Assembly: GCF_007971385.1 (NCBI RefSeq)
Contig: NZ_CP042434.1
Span: forward strand, 2,046,001-2,110,000
Reading direction: 5' to 3'
From: Arachidicoccus ginsenosidivorans
GTDB lineage: Bacteria > Bacteroidota > Bacteroidia > Chitinophagales > Chitinophagaceae
Length of the DNA stretch: 64,000 nucleotides
Shown here: positions 50,263 to 59,257 of the stretch, one piece after another
Position numbering within the stretch: position 1 is the first letter of the stretch
Layout of the letters: each line of letters starts with the position of its first letter
Position numbers and translations under genes: made by a program
The notes under the pieces: generated by a model
Told to the model about the DNA's origin: nothing
The model's database searches: none
What the model saw: the letters and a program-made list of their open reading frames with translations, nothing else

Positions 50263-51963
50263 ATGAATCTAAATACAGAAGCAAAAAAAGGCAGCACCTA
50301 CGACGCAATCGTTATCGGTTCGGGTATCAGCGGTGGCTGGGCTGCAAAAGAGCTCACAGAAAAAGGTTTAAAAGTATTACAGCTGGAACGCGGCCGTAAT
50401 ATTGAACATATTAAGGACTACACTACAGCAACGCTGCCCCCCTGGGAATTTCCACACAGAGGATGGCTCACAGAAGAAGAAAAAGCTTCTCATTATGTAC
50501 AGTCAAGGGATTACCCCTACTCAGAATACAACGAAAGCTTTTGGGTGAACGACGAAGAGTGTCCTTATACCGAAGTAAAGCGCTTTGATTGGTTCAGAGG
50601 CTATCATGTCGGCGGCCGTTCCCTGATGTGGGGGCGCCAGAGTTACCGACTCAGCGATATGAACTTTGAAGACAACTTAAAGGATGGTCATGGATGTGAC
50701 TGGCCTATCCGTTATAAAGATATTGCACCCTGGTATGACTATGCCGAAAAATTTGCAGGCATCAGTGGACAGGCAGAAGGCTTTCCCGGATTCCCGGACG
50801 GTCATTATATGCCGCCCATGGAAATGAACTGCGTTGAAAAATCCGTCAAAAAGCGCTTTGATGAGGTCTATAAAAGGTCGCGAATCGTGACCATTGGCCG
50901 TACCGCCAATATCACCCAGAATCATAATGGCCGTACCGCCTGTCAGTACAGAAACCTCTGTAGCAGAGGCTGTCCATTCGGGGCTTATTTCAGTACACAA
51001 TCTGCCACCCTGCCAGCAGCAGTGGCCACAGGCAATCTGACCCTTCGCCCATTCTCCATTGTCAATCAAATACTCTACGACAAAGACACTAAAAAGGCCA
51101 AAGGCGTATTGGTGATCGATGCCGAGACCAATGAAACCATGGAATTCTACGCAAAGATCATCTTTGTCAATGCCTCTACATTAGGAACCGCCTTTATTTT
51201 ACTGAATTCTACTTCTGAAGCGCACCCCGAAGGGCTGGGCAACGGTAGTGGCCAGCTGGGCCATAACCTGATGGATCACCATTTCAGGTGTGGTGCTTCT
51301 GGAAGAGCCGAAGGATTTGATGATAAATATTATTATGGACGTCGTGCCAACGGTATTTACGTCCCCAGGTATCGTAATATGGGTGGCGACAAAAGAGACT
51401 ATGTCCGTGGATTTGGTTACCAGGGCGGCGCCAGCCGCGGCACCTGGCATGAGAATATTCCAGAAATGGCCATCGGGGGTGAATATAAAGATCTTATCAG
51501 TACACCCGGCACCTGGAGTATGGGACTTGGCGGTTTTGGAGAAATGCTCCCATATTATGAAAACAAGGTTTATATTGATAAATCCAAAAAAGACAAATGG
51601 GGTCAAGCCGTATTGGCCATTGATTGCGAGTACAAAGAGAATGAAAAGAAAATGCGCGTAGATATGATCAATGACGCTGCAGAAATGCTGGAAGCAGCCG
51701 GCATCAAAGATATCCATACCTATGACAGCGGTTGCGATCCCGGAATGGCCATCCATGAAATGGGTACAGCCAGAATGGGCAGAGATCCAAAAACTTCAGT
51801 TCTCAATGGCTTCAACCAGATGCATGAAGTGAAAAATGTCTTTGTCACAGATGGTTCCTGTATGCCTTCCACAGCCTGTCAAAATCCGTCGCTTACTTAT
51901 ATGGCACTGACAGCCAGAGCTTGTGACTATGCCGTCAAGGAATTGAAAAAACAGAACATATAA
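50263..51963 (+). CDS. GMC-family FAD dehydrogenase with 3Fe-4S motif (probable glucoside 3-dehydrogenase)
   Basis: 566-residue catalytic subunit. The FAD-binding Rossmann motif VIGSGISGGWAAKEL lies at residues 17-31. A cysteine motif CQYRNLCSRGC (Cys227, Cys233, Cys237; C-x5-C-x3-C) has the same spacing as the 3Fe-4S ligands of FAD-glucose dehydrogenases. The C-terminal GMC_oxred_C block is GMAIHEMGTARMGRDP with the active-site His, then DGSCMPSTACQNPSLTYMALTARA. Enzymes of this class with a subunit-3 partner oxidise the 3-OH of glucose-type sugars. No cytochrome c subunit gene is adjacent, so the electron acceptor is unknown. No signal peptide of its own; export is probably by the Tat partner upstream. 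Confidence 0.88.
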   Translation: MNLNTEAKKGSTYDAIVIGSGISGGWAAKELTEKGLKVLQLERGRNIEHIKDYTTATLPPWEFPHRGWLTEEEKASHYVQSRDYPYSEYNESFWVNDEECPYTEVKRFDWFRGYHVGGRSLMWGRQSYRLSDMNFEDNLKDGHGCDWPIRYKDIAPWYDYAEKFAGISGQAEGFPGFPDGHYMPPMEMNCVEKSVKKRFDEVYKRSRIVTIGRTANITQNHNGRTACQYRNLCSRGCPFGAYFSTQSATLPAAVATGNLTLRPFSIVNQILYDKDTKKAKGVLVIDAETNETMEFYAKIIFVNASTLGTAFILLNSTSEAHPEGLGNGSGQLGHNLMDHHFRCGASGRAEGFDDKYYYGRRANGIYVPRYRNMGGDKRDYVRGFGYQGGASRGTWHENIPEMAIGGEYKDLISTPGTWSMGLGGFGEMLPYYENKVYIDKSKKDKWGQAVLAIDCEYKENEKKMRVDMINDAAEMLEAAGIKDIHTYDSGCDPGMAIHEMGTARMGRDPKTSVLNGFNQMHEVKNVFVTDGSCMPSTACQNPSLTYMALTARACDYAVKELKKQNI

Positions 51964-52009
51964 TGTACTGTACCATAAATTAGATGAAAACACCCTTAGA
52001 GAAAGGGGG

Positions 52010-52031
52010 GCGGGTATGGTAACATACCCGC
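52010..52031 (+). terminator. Intercistronic hairpin after the GMC gene
   Basis: GCGGGTATG (52010-52018) pairs perfectly with CATACCCGC (52023-52031) around a four-base loop, followed by TTTAAAATT. Weak as a terminator because the T-run is short; it could be a partial terminator or an mRNA-stability element inside the operon. The next gene starts 20 bases later. Confidence 0.5.
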
Positions 52032-52050
52032 TTTAAAATTACCGTATATT

Positions 52051-53208
52051 TTGAGTGAAAAATTAAGAATGGGCATGATCGGAGGCGGGATGGGTGCTTT
52101 TATAGGTGCCGTTCACAGAAAGGCCGCCGCCATGGATGGACTCATTGAACTTAGCTGCGGCGCGTTCAGTAATTCTCCGGAAAAATCAAAGGCCTCCGGT
52201 AAGGAACTTGGTCTGCCAGAAAGCAGGGTCTACCCAGATTTTAGGACAATGATCGAACAGGAGAAAAAACTACCTGCAGACCAAAGGATGCATTTTGTCT
52301 CCATCGTCACGCCTAATTTTGCCCACTTTGAACCCGCCATGTTAGCCCTCGAAAATGGTTTTCATGTGGTAATAGAAAAACCCATGACTTTTACATTAGA
52401 AGAGGCCAGGCAACTGGCCGCAAAAGTAAAAGAAACCGGGTTATTACTTTGTCTCACCCATACCTATGCCGGCTACCCTATGGTAAAACAGGCAAGATAT
52501 ATGGTGGAGCAAGGGCTATTTGGCAAGATCCGTAAGGTGTACGTCGAGTATCCGCAAGGATGGCTCAGCGAGCTCTCTGAAAAAGAAGGCAATGCTCAGG
52601 CCGCCTGGCGTACTGACCCGACTAAAAGTGGCAAGGCCGGCGCCATGGGTGACATCGGCACGCACGCTGCCCATCTGGCAGAATATATAACCGGCCAGAA
52701 AATTCAAAAGCTTTCAGCAGACATTCAGACGATTGTCCCGGGAAGAGCGCTCGATGATGACGGTGCGGCACTGCTTCGTTTTGACAGCGGAGCCAGCGGC
52801 GTTCTGATTGCCACACAGGTAGCTGCAGGCGAGGAAAACAACCTTAGCATCCGGGTTTACGGTGAAAAAGGTGGTCTTAGCTGGCGCCAGATGGAACCAA
52901 ATTCCCTTGAAGTCCTCTGGCAGGATAAACCCAAAGAAGTATATCGGGCCGGACAGGGTTATCTAAGTCCAGTCGCTTTACATAACTGCCGCACGCCGGC
53001 AGGGCACCCGGAAGGTTATATAGAGGCCTTCGCCAATCTCTACCGCAACTTTGCCCTTACCTTACAAGCCCGACTATCCGGAGAGGAACCAGACACGACT
53101 TTGGTGGACTTCCCGGATGTAGAAGACGGCGTCAGAGGTATGGCATTTATAGACAACATTATTGCTTCCGGTAAATCGGATAGCAAATGGACAGATTTTA
53201 AGATTTAA
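52051..53208 (+). CDS. Gfo/Idh/MocA family oxidoreductase (cytoplasmic)
   Basis: NAD(P)-dependent sugar dehydrogenase fold, 385 residues. The start is a TTG at 52051 (TTG AGT GAA AAA), giving [19 protein letters not shown] as in homologues; an ATG at 52069 would cut the first strand of the Rossmann fold. The nucleotide-binding GGGMGAFIG is followed by [34 protein letters not shown] with the catalytic EKP, and [16 protein letters not shown]. No signal peptide, in contrast to the related gene at 54313. Probably reduces a 3-keto sugar or a derivative in the cytoplasm. Starts 20 bases after the hairpin at 52010. Confidence 0.85.
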   Translation: MSEKLRMGMIGGGMGAFIGAVHRKAAAMDGLIELSCGAFSNSPEKSKASGKELGLPESRVYPDFRTMIEQEKKLPADQRMHFVSIVTPNFAHFEPAMLALENGFHVVIEKPMTFTLEEARQLAAKVKETGLLLCLTHTYAGYPMVKQARYMVEQGLFGKIRKVYVEYPQGWLSELSEKEGNAQAAWRTDPTKSGKAGAMGDIGTHAAHLAEYITGQKIQKLSADIQTIVPGRALDDDGAALLRFDSGASGVLIATQVAAGEENNLSIRVYGEKGGLSWRQMEPNSLEVLWQDKPKEVYRAGQGYLSPVALHNCRTPAGHPEGYIEAFANLYRNFALTLQARLSGEEPDTTLVDFPDVEDGVRGMAFIDNIIASGKSDSKWTDFKI

Positions 53209-53222
53209 AAATATTTTATAGC

Positions 53223-54278
53223 ATGCAGACAATCAAAGGGCCCGGTATCTTTTTAGCACAGTTTATTGGTGATCAGGCCCCTTTTAACAGCCTGGACAGT
53301 ATTTGCGGCTGGGCAGCAGGACTTGGATATAAAGCCATTCAGCTGCCTACGACAGATGCCCGTTTTATCGACCTGCATAAGGCAGCAGAGAGTAAGAGCT
53401 ATGCGGATGAGATTCAAGGTGTCGTGCAGAGCCATGGCCTGGAGATCTCTGAGCTCTCTACGCATATCCAGGGGCAACTGGTGGCCGTACATCCTGTATA
53501 TGACGACTTGTTTGACGGATTTGCACCGGAAGCTTACCGTAAAAATCCCAAAGAACGTACAAAGTGGGCCATAAGTCAATTGCACGACGCCGCAAAGGCC
53601 TCTCAGCACCTGGGGCTGAATGCACATGCAACCTTTAGCGGCTCTTTACTTTGGCCACTGATCTATCCTTGGCCACAAAGGCCAGCGGGCATTGTTGAAG
53701 AAGGTTTCAAGGAGTTGGCTGCCCGCTGGCTGCCCATCCTTGACAGTTTTGATAAAGCTGGCGTAGATCTTTGTTACGAGACCCACCCCAGCGAGGATTT
53801 ACACGATGGCATCACCTTCGAAATGTTCCTTGAAAGGGTCGGCAACCATCCCAGAGCCAACTTGCTCTATGATCCCTCTCACTTTATCCTGCAGGGGTTA
53901 AAATATCTTGACTTCATCGATATCTACCATGAACGCATCAAAATGTTCCATGTAAAAGATGCAGAGTTCAATCCGACTGGCAAACAAGGTGTGTATGGCG
54001 GTTACCAGAACTGGATTGATCGCGCAGGCCGGTTCCGCTCTCTAGGGGATGGTCAGGTAGATTTTAAAAGCATTTTCAGCAAATTATCCAGGTATGATTT
54101 TAAGGGTTGGGCCGTACTGGAGTGGGAATGTGCCCTTAAGGATGCAGAGGTCGGCGCTGCCGAAGGCGCCGTCTTTATCAAGGACCACATTATCCCTGTA
54201 ACCAATAAAGTTTTCGATGATTTTGCTTCCTCTGGCACCGATGCCAGCTTTAATCAGTCTTTTTTAGGTCTTTCTTAA
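53223..54278 (+). CDS. Sugar phosphate isomerase/epimerase (TIM barrel, cytoplasmic)
   Basis: 351-residue AP-endonuclease-2-type TIM barrel, 14 bases after the Gfo/Idh gene. Metal-ligand segments: DLCYETHPSEDLHDG, NLLYDPSHFILQG, IKMFHVKDAEFNPTG and VLEWECALKDAEVGA. These place Glu, Asp, His and Glu in the pattern of metal-dependent xylose-isomerase-like barrels. No signal peptide. Several enzymes of this fold act on 3-keto sugars, for example in C-glycoside cleavage, so a role in opening or isomerising the keto product is plausible. Annotation beyond the fold is inference. Confidence 0.85.
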   Translation: MQTIKGPGIFLAQFIGDQAPFNSLDSICGWAAGLGYKAIQLPTTDARFIDLHKAAESKSYADEIQGVVQSHGLEISELSTHIQGQLVAVHPVYDDLFDGFAPEAYRKNPKERTKWAISQLHDAAKASQHLGLNAHATFSGSLLWPLIYPWPQRPAGIVEEGFKELAARWLPILDSFDKAGVDLCYETHPSEDLHDGITFEMFLERVGNHPRANLLYDPSHFILQGLKYLDFIDIYHERIKMFHVKDAEFNPTGKQGVYGGYQNWIDRAGRFRSLGDGQVDFKSIFSKLSRYDFKGWAVLEWECALKDAEVGAAEGAVFIKDHIIPVTNKVFDDFASSGTDASFNQSFLGLS

Positions 54279-54312
54279 ATATATTCCTTTCATCTTAAAT
54301 CTGATATACATT

Positions 54313-55788
54313 ATGAACAACAAAGACGACAAAAGTGTAACGCAAAAAAATGCGGACTCCCGTCGAAAATTTATTAAAAACGCCGCCGCCATCGGCGCCG
54401 GTGTCTGGATCGTTCCCCGCCATGTACTGGGCGGAAAGGGCTATATTGCCCCAAGTGATAAATTAAGAGTTGCCAGCGTGGGTGCTGGTGGCAAAGGACA
54501 ATCCGATATCGCCATGTTCGCCAAGAGTGGCGAGGCAGATATCGCCTTTCTTTGTGATGTAGATACCCGCAGAGCAGCCACTAGTGTTAAGAACTTCCCT
54601 AAGGCGAAATTCTATAAAGATTGGCGTGTACTCTTTGATAAAGAGCTCAATAACTTTGATGCGGTCTCCGTATCCACGCCAGATCATAACCATGCCATTA
54701 TTGCGCTGGGAGCAATGCAACGTGGCAAACATGTTTATGTACAAAAACCACTTACCCACGATATCCATGAAGCGCGTGTACTGACTGCAGCCGCTAAAAA
54801 ATATAAAGTCGTCACGCAAATGGGCAACCAGGGCGGTTCAAACGACGGCACACGTTTACTTAGCGAGTGGTATGATGCTGGTCTGATTGGTGATGTGCAT
54901 ACGGTATATGTATGGACAGATCGCCCGGTATGGCCTCAGGGCATCCCCTGGCCATCCGCCAATGCTGATGTGCCAAAAGAATTAGACTGGGATCTTTGGC
55001 TCGGAACAGCTCCTCAGGCTAATTATGTAGATAAGCTGGTTCCGTTTAATTGGAGAGGCTGGTGGGATTACGGTACCGGCGCCCTGGGAGACATGGGATG
55101 TCACCTGATGGAAGCCGCCTTCCGTACGTTGAACCTTAAATATGCGACTGAAGTTCAGGCCAGTGTAGGCTCTGTCTATGTAGATGAATTCAAAAGAGGC
55201 TATTTCCCAAAAAGTTGCCCACCTTCCAGCCACGTTACCCTTAAGTTCCCTAAAACGGATAAAACAAAAGGTGACATCGAAGTGCACTGGATGGATGGCG
55301 GTATTCAGCCCACCCGTCCGGAAGAACTGGGCGCCAATGAACCTTTCGGCGATGGAGGAAACGGAACACTCTTTATTGGTACCAAAGGCAAGATGCTGGC
55401 CGACACCTACAGTGAAAATGCCCGCTTATTGCCGTTAAGCCGTAATGAAGAGGTGAAAAAGATGCATATCCCGCAAAAATATGCCCGTGTTCCTGGTGGC
55501 GCAAACGGCCACTACAAACAATGGGTAGAGGCCGCAAAAGCCGGTTATGGCAAAAAAGAAGTGAGTTCTCCATTTGAAACCGCTGGACCTTTGACAGAGG
55601 CCTTACTGATGGCGAATCTCGCCATACGGGGCTTTGATGTGAAGCGTATCGAAGGGGACAAAACTTCATTCCCTGGCCGTTATGTGAAACTACTCTGGGA
55701 TAATGACAATATGCGCATTACCAACTTCGATGAAGTCAATGCCTTCGTAAAACGCGATTACAGAGAAGGCTGGAGATTAGGTATGTAA
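54313..55788 (+). CDS. Gfo/Idh/MocA family oxidoreductase, Tat-exported
   Basis: 491 residues. A twin-arginine signal (SRRKFIKNAAAIGAGVWIV) leads the Rossmann fold: LRVASVGAGGKGQSDIAMF, DIAFLCDVDTRR, FDAVSVSTPDHNHAIIALGAM, KHVYVQKPLTHDIHEARVL with the QKP variant of the catalytic EKP motif. The C-terminal half contains LGTAPQANYVDKLVPFNWRGWWDYGTGALGDMG and AKAGYGKKEVSSPFETAGPL, typical of the exported glycoside-acting branch. Exported members may act on 3-keto glycosides or transform sugars with a tightly bound cofactor. The Lys of KPL is retained. Confidence 0.87.
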   Translation: MNNKDDKSVTQKNADSRRKFIKNAAAIGAGVWIVPRHVLGGKGYIAPSDKLRVASVGAGGKGQSDIAMFAKSGEADIAFLCDVDTRRAATSVKNFPKAKFYKDWRVLFDKELNNFDAVSVSTPDHNHAIIALGAMQRGKHVYVQKPLTHDIHEARVLTAAAKKYKVVTQMGNQGGSNDGTRLLSEWYDAGLIGDVHTVYVWTDRPVWPQGIPWPSANADVPKELDWDLWLGTAPQANYVDKLVPFNWRGWWDYGTGALGDMGCHLMEAAFRTLNLKYATEVQASVGSVYVDEFKRGYFPKSCPPSSHVTLKFPKTDKTKGDIEVHWMDGGIQPTRPEELGANEPFGDGGNGTLFIGTKGKMLADTYSENARLLPLSRNEEVKKMHIPQKYARVPGGANGHYKQWVEAAKAGYGKKEVSSPFETAGPLTEALLMANLAIRGFDVKRIEGDKTSFPGRYVKLLWDNDNMRITNFDEVNAFVKRDYREGWRLGM

Positions 55789-55882
55789 TTTCTGCATAGG
55801 TTTTTATGAGTCAGTTCGACAAATAAAATCAAATAAAAGAAGTTTAATATTTAATATTTTCAATAAATATCAATAATTTAGC

Positions 55883-55910
55883 AGGGGGCCATGAGCCCCC
55901 TCATTTTTTT
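55883..55910 (+). terminator. Terminator-like hairpin between the Tat oxidoreductase and permease genes
   Basis: AGGGGGC (55883-55889) pairs with GCCCCCT (55895-55901) around CATGA, followed by CA and seven T (55904-55910). A convincing intrinsic terminator, yet it lies inside a run of co-directional functionally linked genes 20 bases before the permease ATG. It may reduce, not end, transcription of the downstream genes. Confidence 0.7.
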
Positions 55911-55930
55911 ACACTTGCAAAAAATATTAC

Positions 55931-57175
55931 ATGAAATCATCAATCAGGTTTAAGCTTTCCTTTATGATGTTTCTGGAGTTCTTCGTTTGGGGTGGTTGGT
56001 TTGTCACCCTGGCCACTTATCTGATCTCCAATCTACAGGCCAATGATGCCCAGATTTCTTCTGCCTTTTCCACTCAGTGCTTTGGTGCCATTATCGCCCC
56101 CTTTATTATCGGTCTGATTGCAGACCGTTATTTTAATGCAGAGCGCATCCTGGGAATACTACACATTGCAGGCGCCCTGTTAATGTTCAAAATGTATACA
56201 GCCACCGACTTCGCTGGTTTCTACCCCTATGTTTTTGTTTATATGATCTTGTATATGCCAACACTGGCACTGGTGAATTCTGTTTCCTTCAATCAGATGA
56301 CCAATCCTGAAAAAGACTTTGGGAATATCCGTGTATGGGGTACGCTGGGCTGGATCGTAGCTGGTCTGCTCATCAGCTATGCCTTTCATTGGGACAATGA
56401 GACCTCCCTGAAAGAAGGACTCATGAAAAATACATTTTTGATGACTGCCATTGCCTCTCTGGCACTTGGGCTGTTCAGTTTTGCATTGCCCAAGACCCCT
56501 CCAAAAGCGAAGAAAGGAGAAAAGGTCAGTATCCGGGAAGTTTTGGGACTGGACGCCTTAAAATTATTAAAAGACCGTAATTATTTGATCTTTTTTGTTT
56601 CTTCAGTCCTGATCTGTGTGCCACTGGCATTTTATTACCAGTACGCCAATACCTTCCTGTCAGAAATCGGACTGGCCAATCCGACCGGCAAAATGACCTT
56701 TGGGCAGATGTCTGAAGTGCTCTTCATGTTATTGCTACCTGTCTTCTTTACAAAATTTGGCCTTAAAAAAACCCTGATTCTTGCGATGGCCGCCTGGGTC
56801 ATCCGTTATCTTTGTTTTGCCTATGGCAATGCAGGAGAGCTCTCCTTTATGCTGATTATAGGCATTGCCCTGCATGGCGCCTGCTATGACTTCTTCTTTG
56901 TCACCGGGCAAATTTATACCGATAACAAAGCAGGAGAAAAGCATAAAAGTGCCGCGCAGGGATTGATCACACTGGCCACTTATGGCGTAGGGATGCTGGT
57001 GGGCTTTTACATCGCAGGTGTGATCTCTGAGATGTACAAAAGCCAGGGCGGTGATACAGCGCAGATTTGGCAGCATATCTGGACCTTCCCGGCCATCATT
57101 GCCTTTATCGTTATGGCTTTATTCGCCATCTTCTTTAAAACGGAGAAAAAATTACCCGTTGAAAAGATCAGCTAA
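55931..57175 (+). CDS. MFS permease, nucleoside:H+ symporter (NupG) family
   Basis: 414-residue inner-membrane transporter with about 12 hydrophobic segments. MMFLEFFVWGGWFVTLATYL at the N-terminus and IIAPFIIGLIADRYFNAERIL are signature blocks of the nucleoside-permease family, as is the loop NPEKDFGNIRVWGTLGWIVAG. Relatives in Bacteroidota are commonly found in sugar-oxidation clusters and may carry sugars, sugar acids or keto sugars instead of nucleosides. In this cluster the likely cargo is the product of the exported dehydrogenases. Specificity is unresolved. Confidence 0.88.
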   Translation: MKSSIRFKLSFMMFLEFFVWGGWFVTLATYLISNLQANDAQISSAFSTQCFGAIIAPFIIGLIADRYFNAERILGILHIAGALLMFKMYTATDFAGFYPYVFVYMILYMPTLALVNSVSFNQMTNPEKDFGNIRVWGTLGWIVAGLLISYAFHWDNETSLKEGLMKNTFLMTAIASLALGLFSFALPKTPPKAKKGEKVSIREVLGLDALKLLKDRNYLIFFVSSVLICVPLAFYYQYANTFLSEIGLANPTGKMTFGQMSEVLFMLLLPVFFTKFGLKKTLILAMAAWVIRYLCFAYGNAGELSFMLIIGIALHGACYDFFFVTGQIYTDNKAGEKHKSAAQGLITLATYGVGMLVGFYIAGVISEMYKSQGGDTAQIWQHIWTFPAIIAFIVMALFAIFFKTEKKLPVEKIS

Positions 57176-57184
57176 TTTAAGGAA

Positions 57185-57202
57185 GGGGACCGTCAGGTCC
57201 CC
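57185..57202 (+). other. GC-rich intercistronic hairpin after the permease gene
   Basis: GGGGACC (57185-57191) pairs with GGTCCCC (57196-57202) around a four-base loop, with extra C residues after. No T-run, so a stability element or weak pause signal is more likely than a terminator. Confidence 0.4.
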
Positions 57203-57267
57203 CCTCCAGATTCGTCTAAATATTTTAAATAATTTTCTGAGGATACGAACTAATTAAACTCATCATT

Positions 57268-58176
57268 ATGCAAAAGCAGGATAGAAGAACCGCATTAAAA
57301 AACATCGTAACCGGCACAGCAGCCATCGGTGCAGCCACCATACTCCCCGGTCTGGCTGGCAGCGCCACAGCAAAGGCAGGCAATAAAATGAAAACCAATG
57401 AAAACACAGCCTTAAAAGGCAATATCCATCACTCTGTATGTGCATGGTGTTATTCAGGCATATCACTGGATGAACTCTGTCAGTTCTCAAAGAAGATCGG
57501 CATAACCGGTATCGACCTGATGGGACCAAAAGAGTGGCCTACGCTTAAAAAATACGGCCTGGATTCACCCATGTGTAACGGTGCAGAGATCAACCTGACA
57601 GATGGATTTAATGATACCAAGTTCCATGATCAGCTAATTAAAAATTACACAGAAATGATCCCTAAGGTCGCCGCTGCAGGTTATAAAAACCTGATCTGTT
57701 TTAGCGGTAGCAAAAGAGGCATGGATGATGAAACAGGTTGGCAAAACTGTGTAGACGGTTTGTCCAAAATACTTCCACTTGCAGAAAAGCACGGTGTTGT
57801 ACTAGTAATGGAACTACTCAACTCCAAGGTCAATCATAAGGATTATCAATGTGATCGTACCAGTTGGGGCGCAGAACTCTGCAAACGGCTCGGTAGCGAA
57901 AACTTCAAATTATTATATGATATCTATCATATGCAGATAGATGAAGGGGATGTCATTCATACCATCAATACCCACCATCAGTTTATCGCCCATTACCATA
58001 CAGGTGGGGTACCTGGCCGTAATGAGATTGATGATACCCAGGAACTTTATTATCCGGCCATTATGCGGGCTATCGTCGCCACCGGTTATAAAGGCTATGT
58101 AGCTCAGGAATTTGTTCCAAAAAATCCAGACAAACTGGCCTCCTTGCAAAAGGCCATTCAGATCTGCGATGTATAA
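57268..58176 (+). CDS. Hydroxypyruvate isomerase-like TIM barrel, exported
   Basis: 302 residues. The N-terminus QDRRTALKNIVTGTAAIGAATIL is a twin-arginine-type signal. The mature barrel resembles Hyi-family proteins: HSVCAWCYSGISLDELCQF, IDLMGPKEWPTLKKYGLD, VLVMELLNSKVNHKDYQCD with Glu, LLYDIYHMQIDEGDVI with Asp and His, IAHYHTGGVPGRNEIDD with His, and GYVAQEFVPK with Glu. These are the expected metal ligands. Being exported, it is not a metabolic hydroxypyruvate isomerase in the classic sense; conversion of a keto sugar in the periplasm is more likely. Confidence 0.83.
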   Translation: MQKQDRRTALKNIVTGTAAIGAATILPGLAGSATAKAGNKMKTNENTALKGNIHHSVCAWCYSGISLDELCQFSKKIGITGIDLMGPKEWPTLKKYGLDSPMCNGAEINLTDGFNDTKFHDQLIKNYTEMIPKVAAAGYKNLICFSGSKRGMDDETGWQNCVDGLSKILPLAEKHGVVLVMELLNSKVNHKDYQCDRTSWGAELCKRLGSENFKLLYDIYHMQIDEGDVIHTINTHHQFIAHYHTGGVPGRNEIDDTQELYYPAIMRAIVATGYKGYVAQEFVPKNPDKLASLQKAIQICDV

Positions 58177-58247
58177 TATGGAGTGAATATCACAAAGAGC
58201 AAACACATCAAACACGCTCCTATAACTTCATCCATAAAATTAAAAAA

Positions 58248-59141
58248 ATGACAACTAGAAGAAGTTTTCTAAAACAAACCGGCATTGTTACCGCCGGTGC
58301 CTGGCTCATGCCTTCACTTGCCTGTAAATCGGGCATGCCCAAAAATGATGTGGGCATTCAGTTATACACCGTCAGGGACATCCTGCCAAAGGATCAAAAA
58401 GGCGTACTGGCTCAAGTAGCAAAAGCGGGTTATACCAGTGTTGAACCCTTTGGATTTTCCAAGGACAATGGCTATTTTGGGATGTCCACCAAGGACCTTA
58501 AAAAGGTGCTCGATGACAACGGCCTGAAAGCACCCAGTGGCCATTATGACATCAACAGTTATTTTGCAAATGGTAGCAGACAGGATCTGGATGCCTGTAT
58601 CAGAGCCTGTCACGATCTGAACAGTGAATTTCTAACCATTCCCAGTCTGCCGGACGAGGCCAAAAAAGATCCGGATACCTGTAAACAAACTGCAGAGACC
58701 ATGACTAAGGTCGCAGAACTACTCAAAAAAGAAGGCCTGAAACTCGCATACCACAATCACAACACAGAATTTACTCCTTTTGGGGACACTTATGGATATG
58801 AGATCTTTCTAAAAGACTCTGATCCGGCACTAGTATTCTTTGAAATGGATCTGTATTGGTTGGTAAGAGCCGGTAAAAAGCCAGATGATTTGTTTAAAGA
58901 GTTCCCAGGGCGTTTCCCAATGTGGCACGTGAAAGATATGGACAAGGCCAAACCGGACGAAAACACCGAAATCGGTAACGGCAGTATTAACTTTGTAGAT
59001 ATTTTCGAGCACTCAAAAGAGTCCGGTATGAAGCATTTCTTTTTAGAACAAGAAAACAATTACAAGCCCGATATTATAGGCTCTATCAAGACAAGCAATA
59101 AATATATCAGAGAGACCCTGATTCCCAAATTGCCCAAATAA
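58248..59141 (+). CDS. Sugar phosphate isomerase/epimerase, Tat-type lipoprotein
   Basis: 297 residues. TTRRSFLKQTGIVTAGAWLM is a Tat signal and PSLACKS gives a possible lipobox Cys, so this may be a Tat-exported lipoprotein. The TIM barrel has VGIQLYTVRDILPKDQKG, YTSVEPFGFSKDNG, LKLAYHNHNTEFTPFG, FEMDLYWLVRAGKKP and MWHVKDMDKAKPDE with ligand Glu, Asp and His, then HFFLEQENNY. Related proteins are annotated as xylose-isomerase-like barrels of unknown substrate. Last gene of the cluster, followed by a terminator hairpin. Confidence 0.83.
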   Translation: MTTRRSFLKQTGIVTAGAWLMPSLACKSGMPKNDVGIQLYTVRDILPKDQKGVLAQVAKAGYTSVEPFGFSKDNGYFGMSTKDLKKVLDDNGLKAPSGHYDINSYFANGSRQDLDACIRACHDLNSEFLTIPSLPDEAKKDPDTCKQTAETMTKVAELLKKEGLKLAYHNHNTEFTPFGDTYGYEIFLKDSDPALVFFEMDLYWLVRAGKKPDDLFKEFPGRFPMWHVKDMDKAKPDENTEIGNGSINFVDIFEHSKESGMKHFFLEQENNYKPDIIGSIKTSNKYIRETLIPKLPK

Positions 59142-59172
59142 TCCAGGATTTTATTTAATTACCTTTCTATTG

Positions 59173-59210
59173 AAGGCATGCATACATTTACAAATGAATG
59201 CATGCCTTTT
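59173..59210. terminator. Bidirectional terminator after the sugar cluster
   Basis: AAGGCATGCAT (59173-59183) pairs perfectly with ATGCATGCCTT (59198-59208), followed by a further short T-run. An inner CATTT/AAATG helix extends the stem. It lies between the convergent isomerase gene and the ATPase gene at 59258. Confidence 0.7.
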
Positions 59211-59257
59211 CTGTATTAGGCGGATTCAAGTTACGCTAATCCATACATTCAGGGCCA

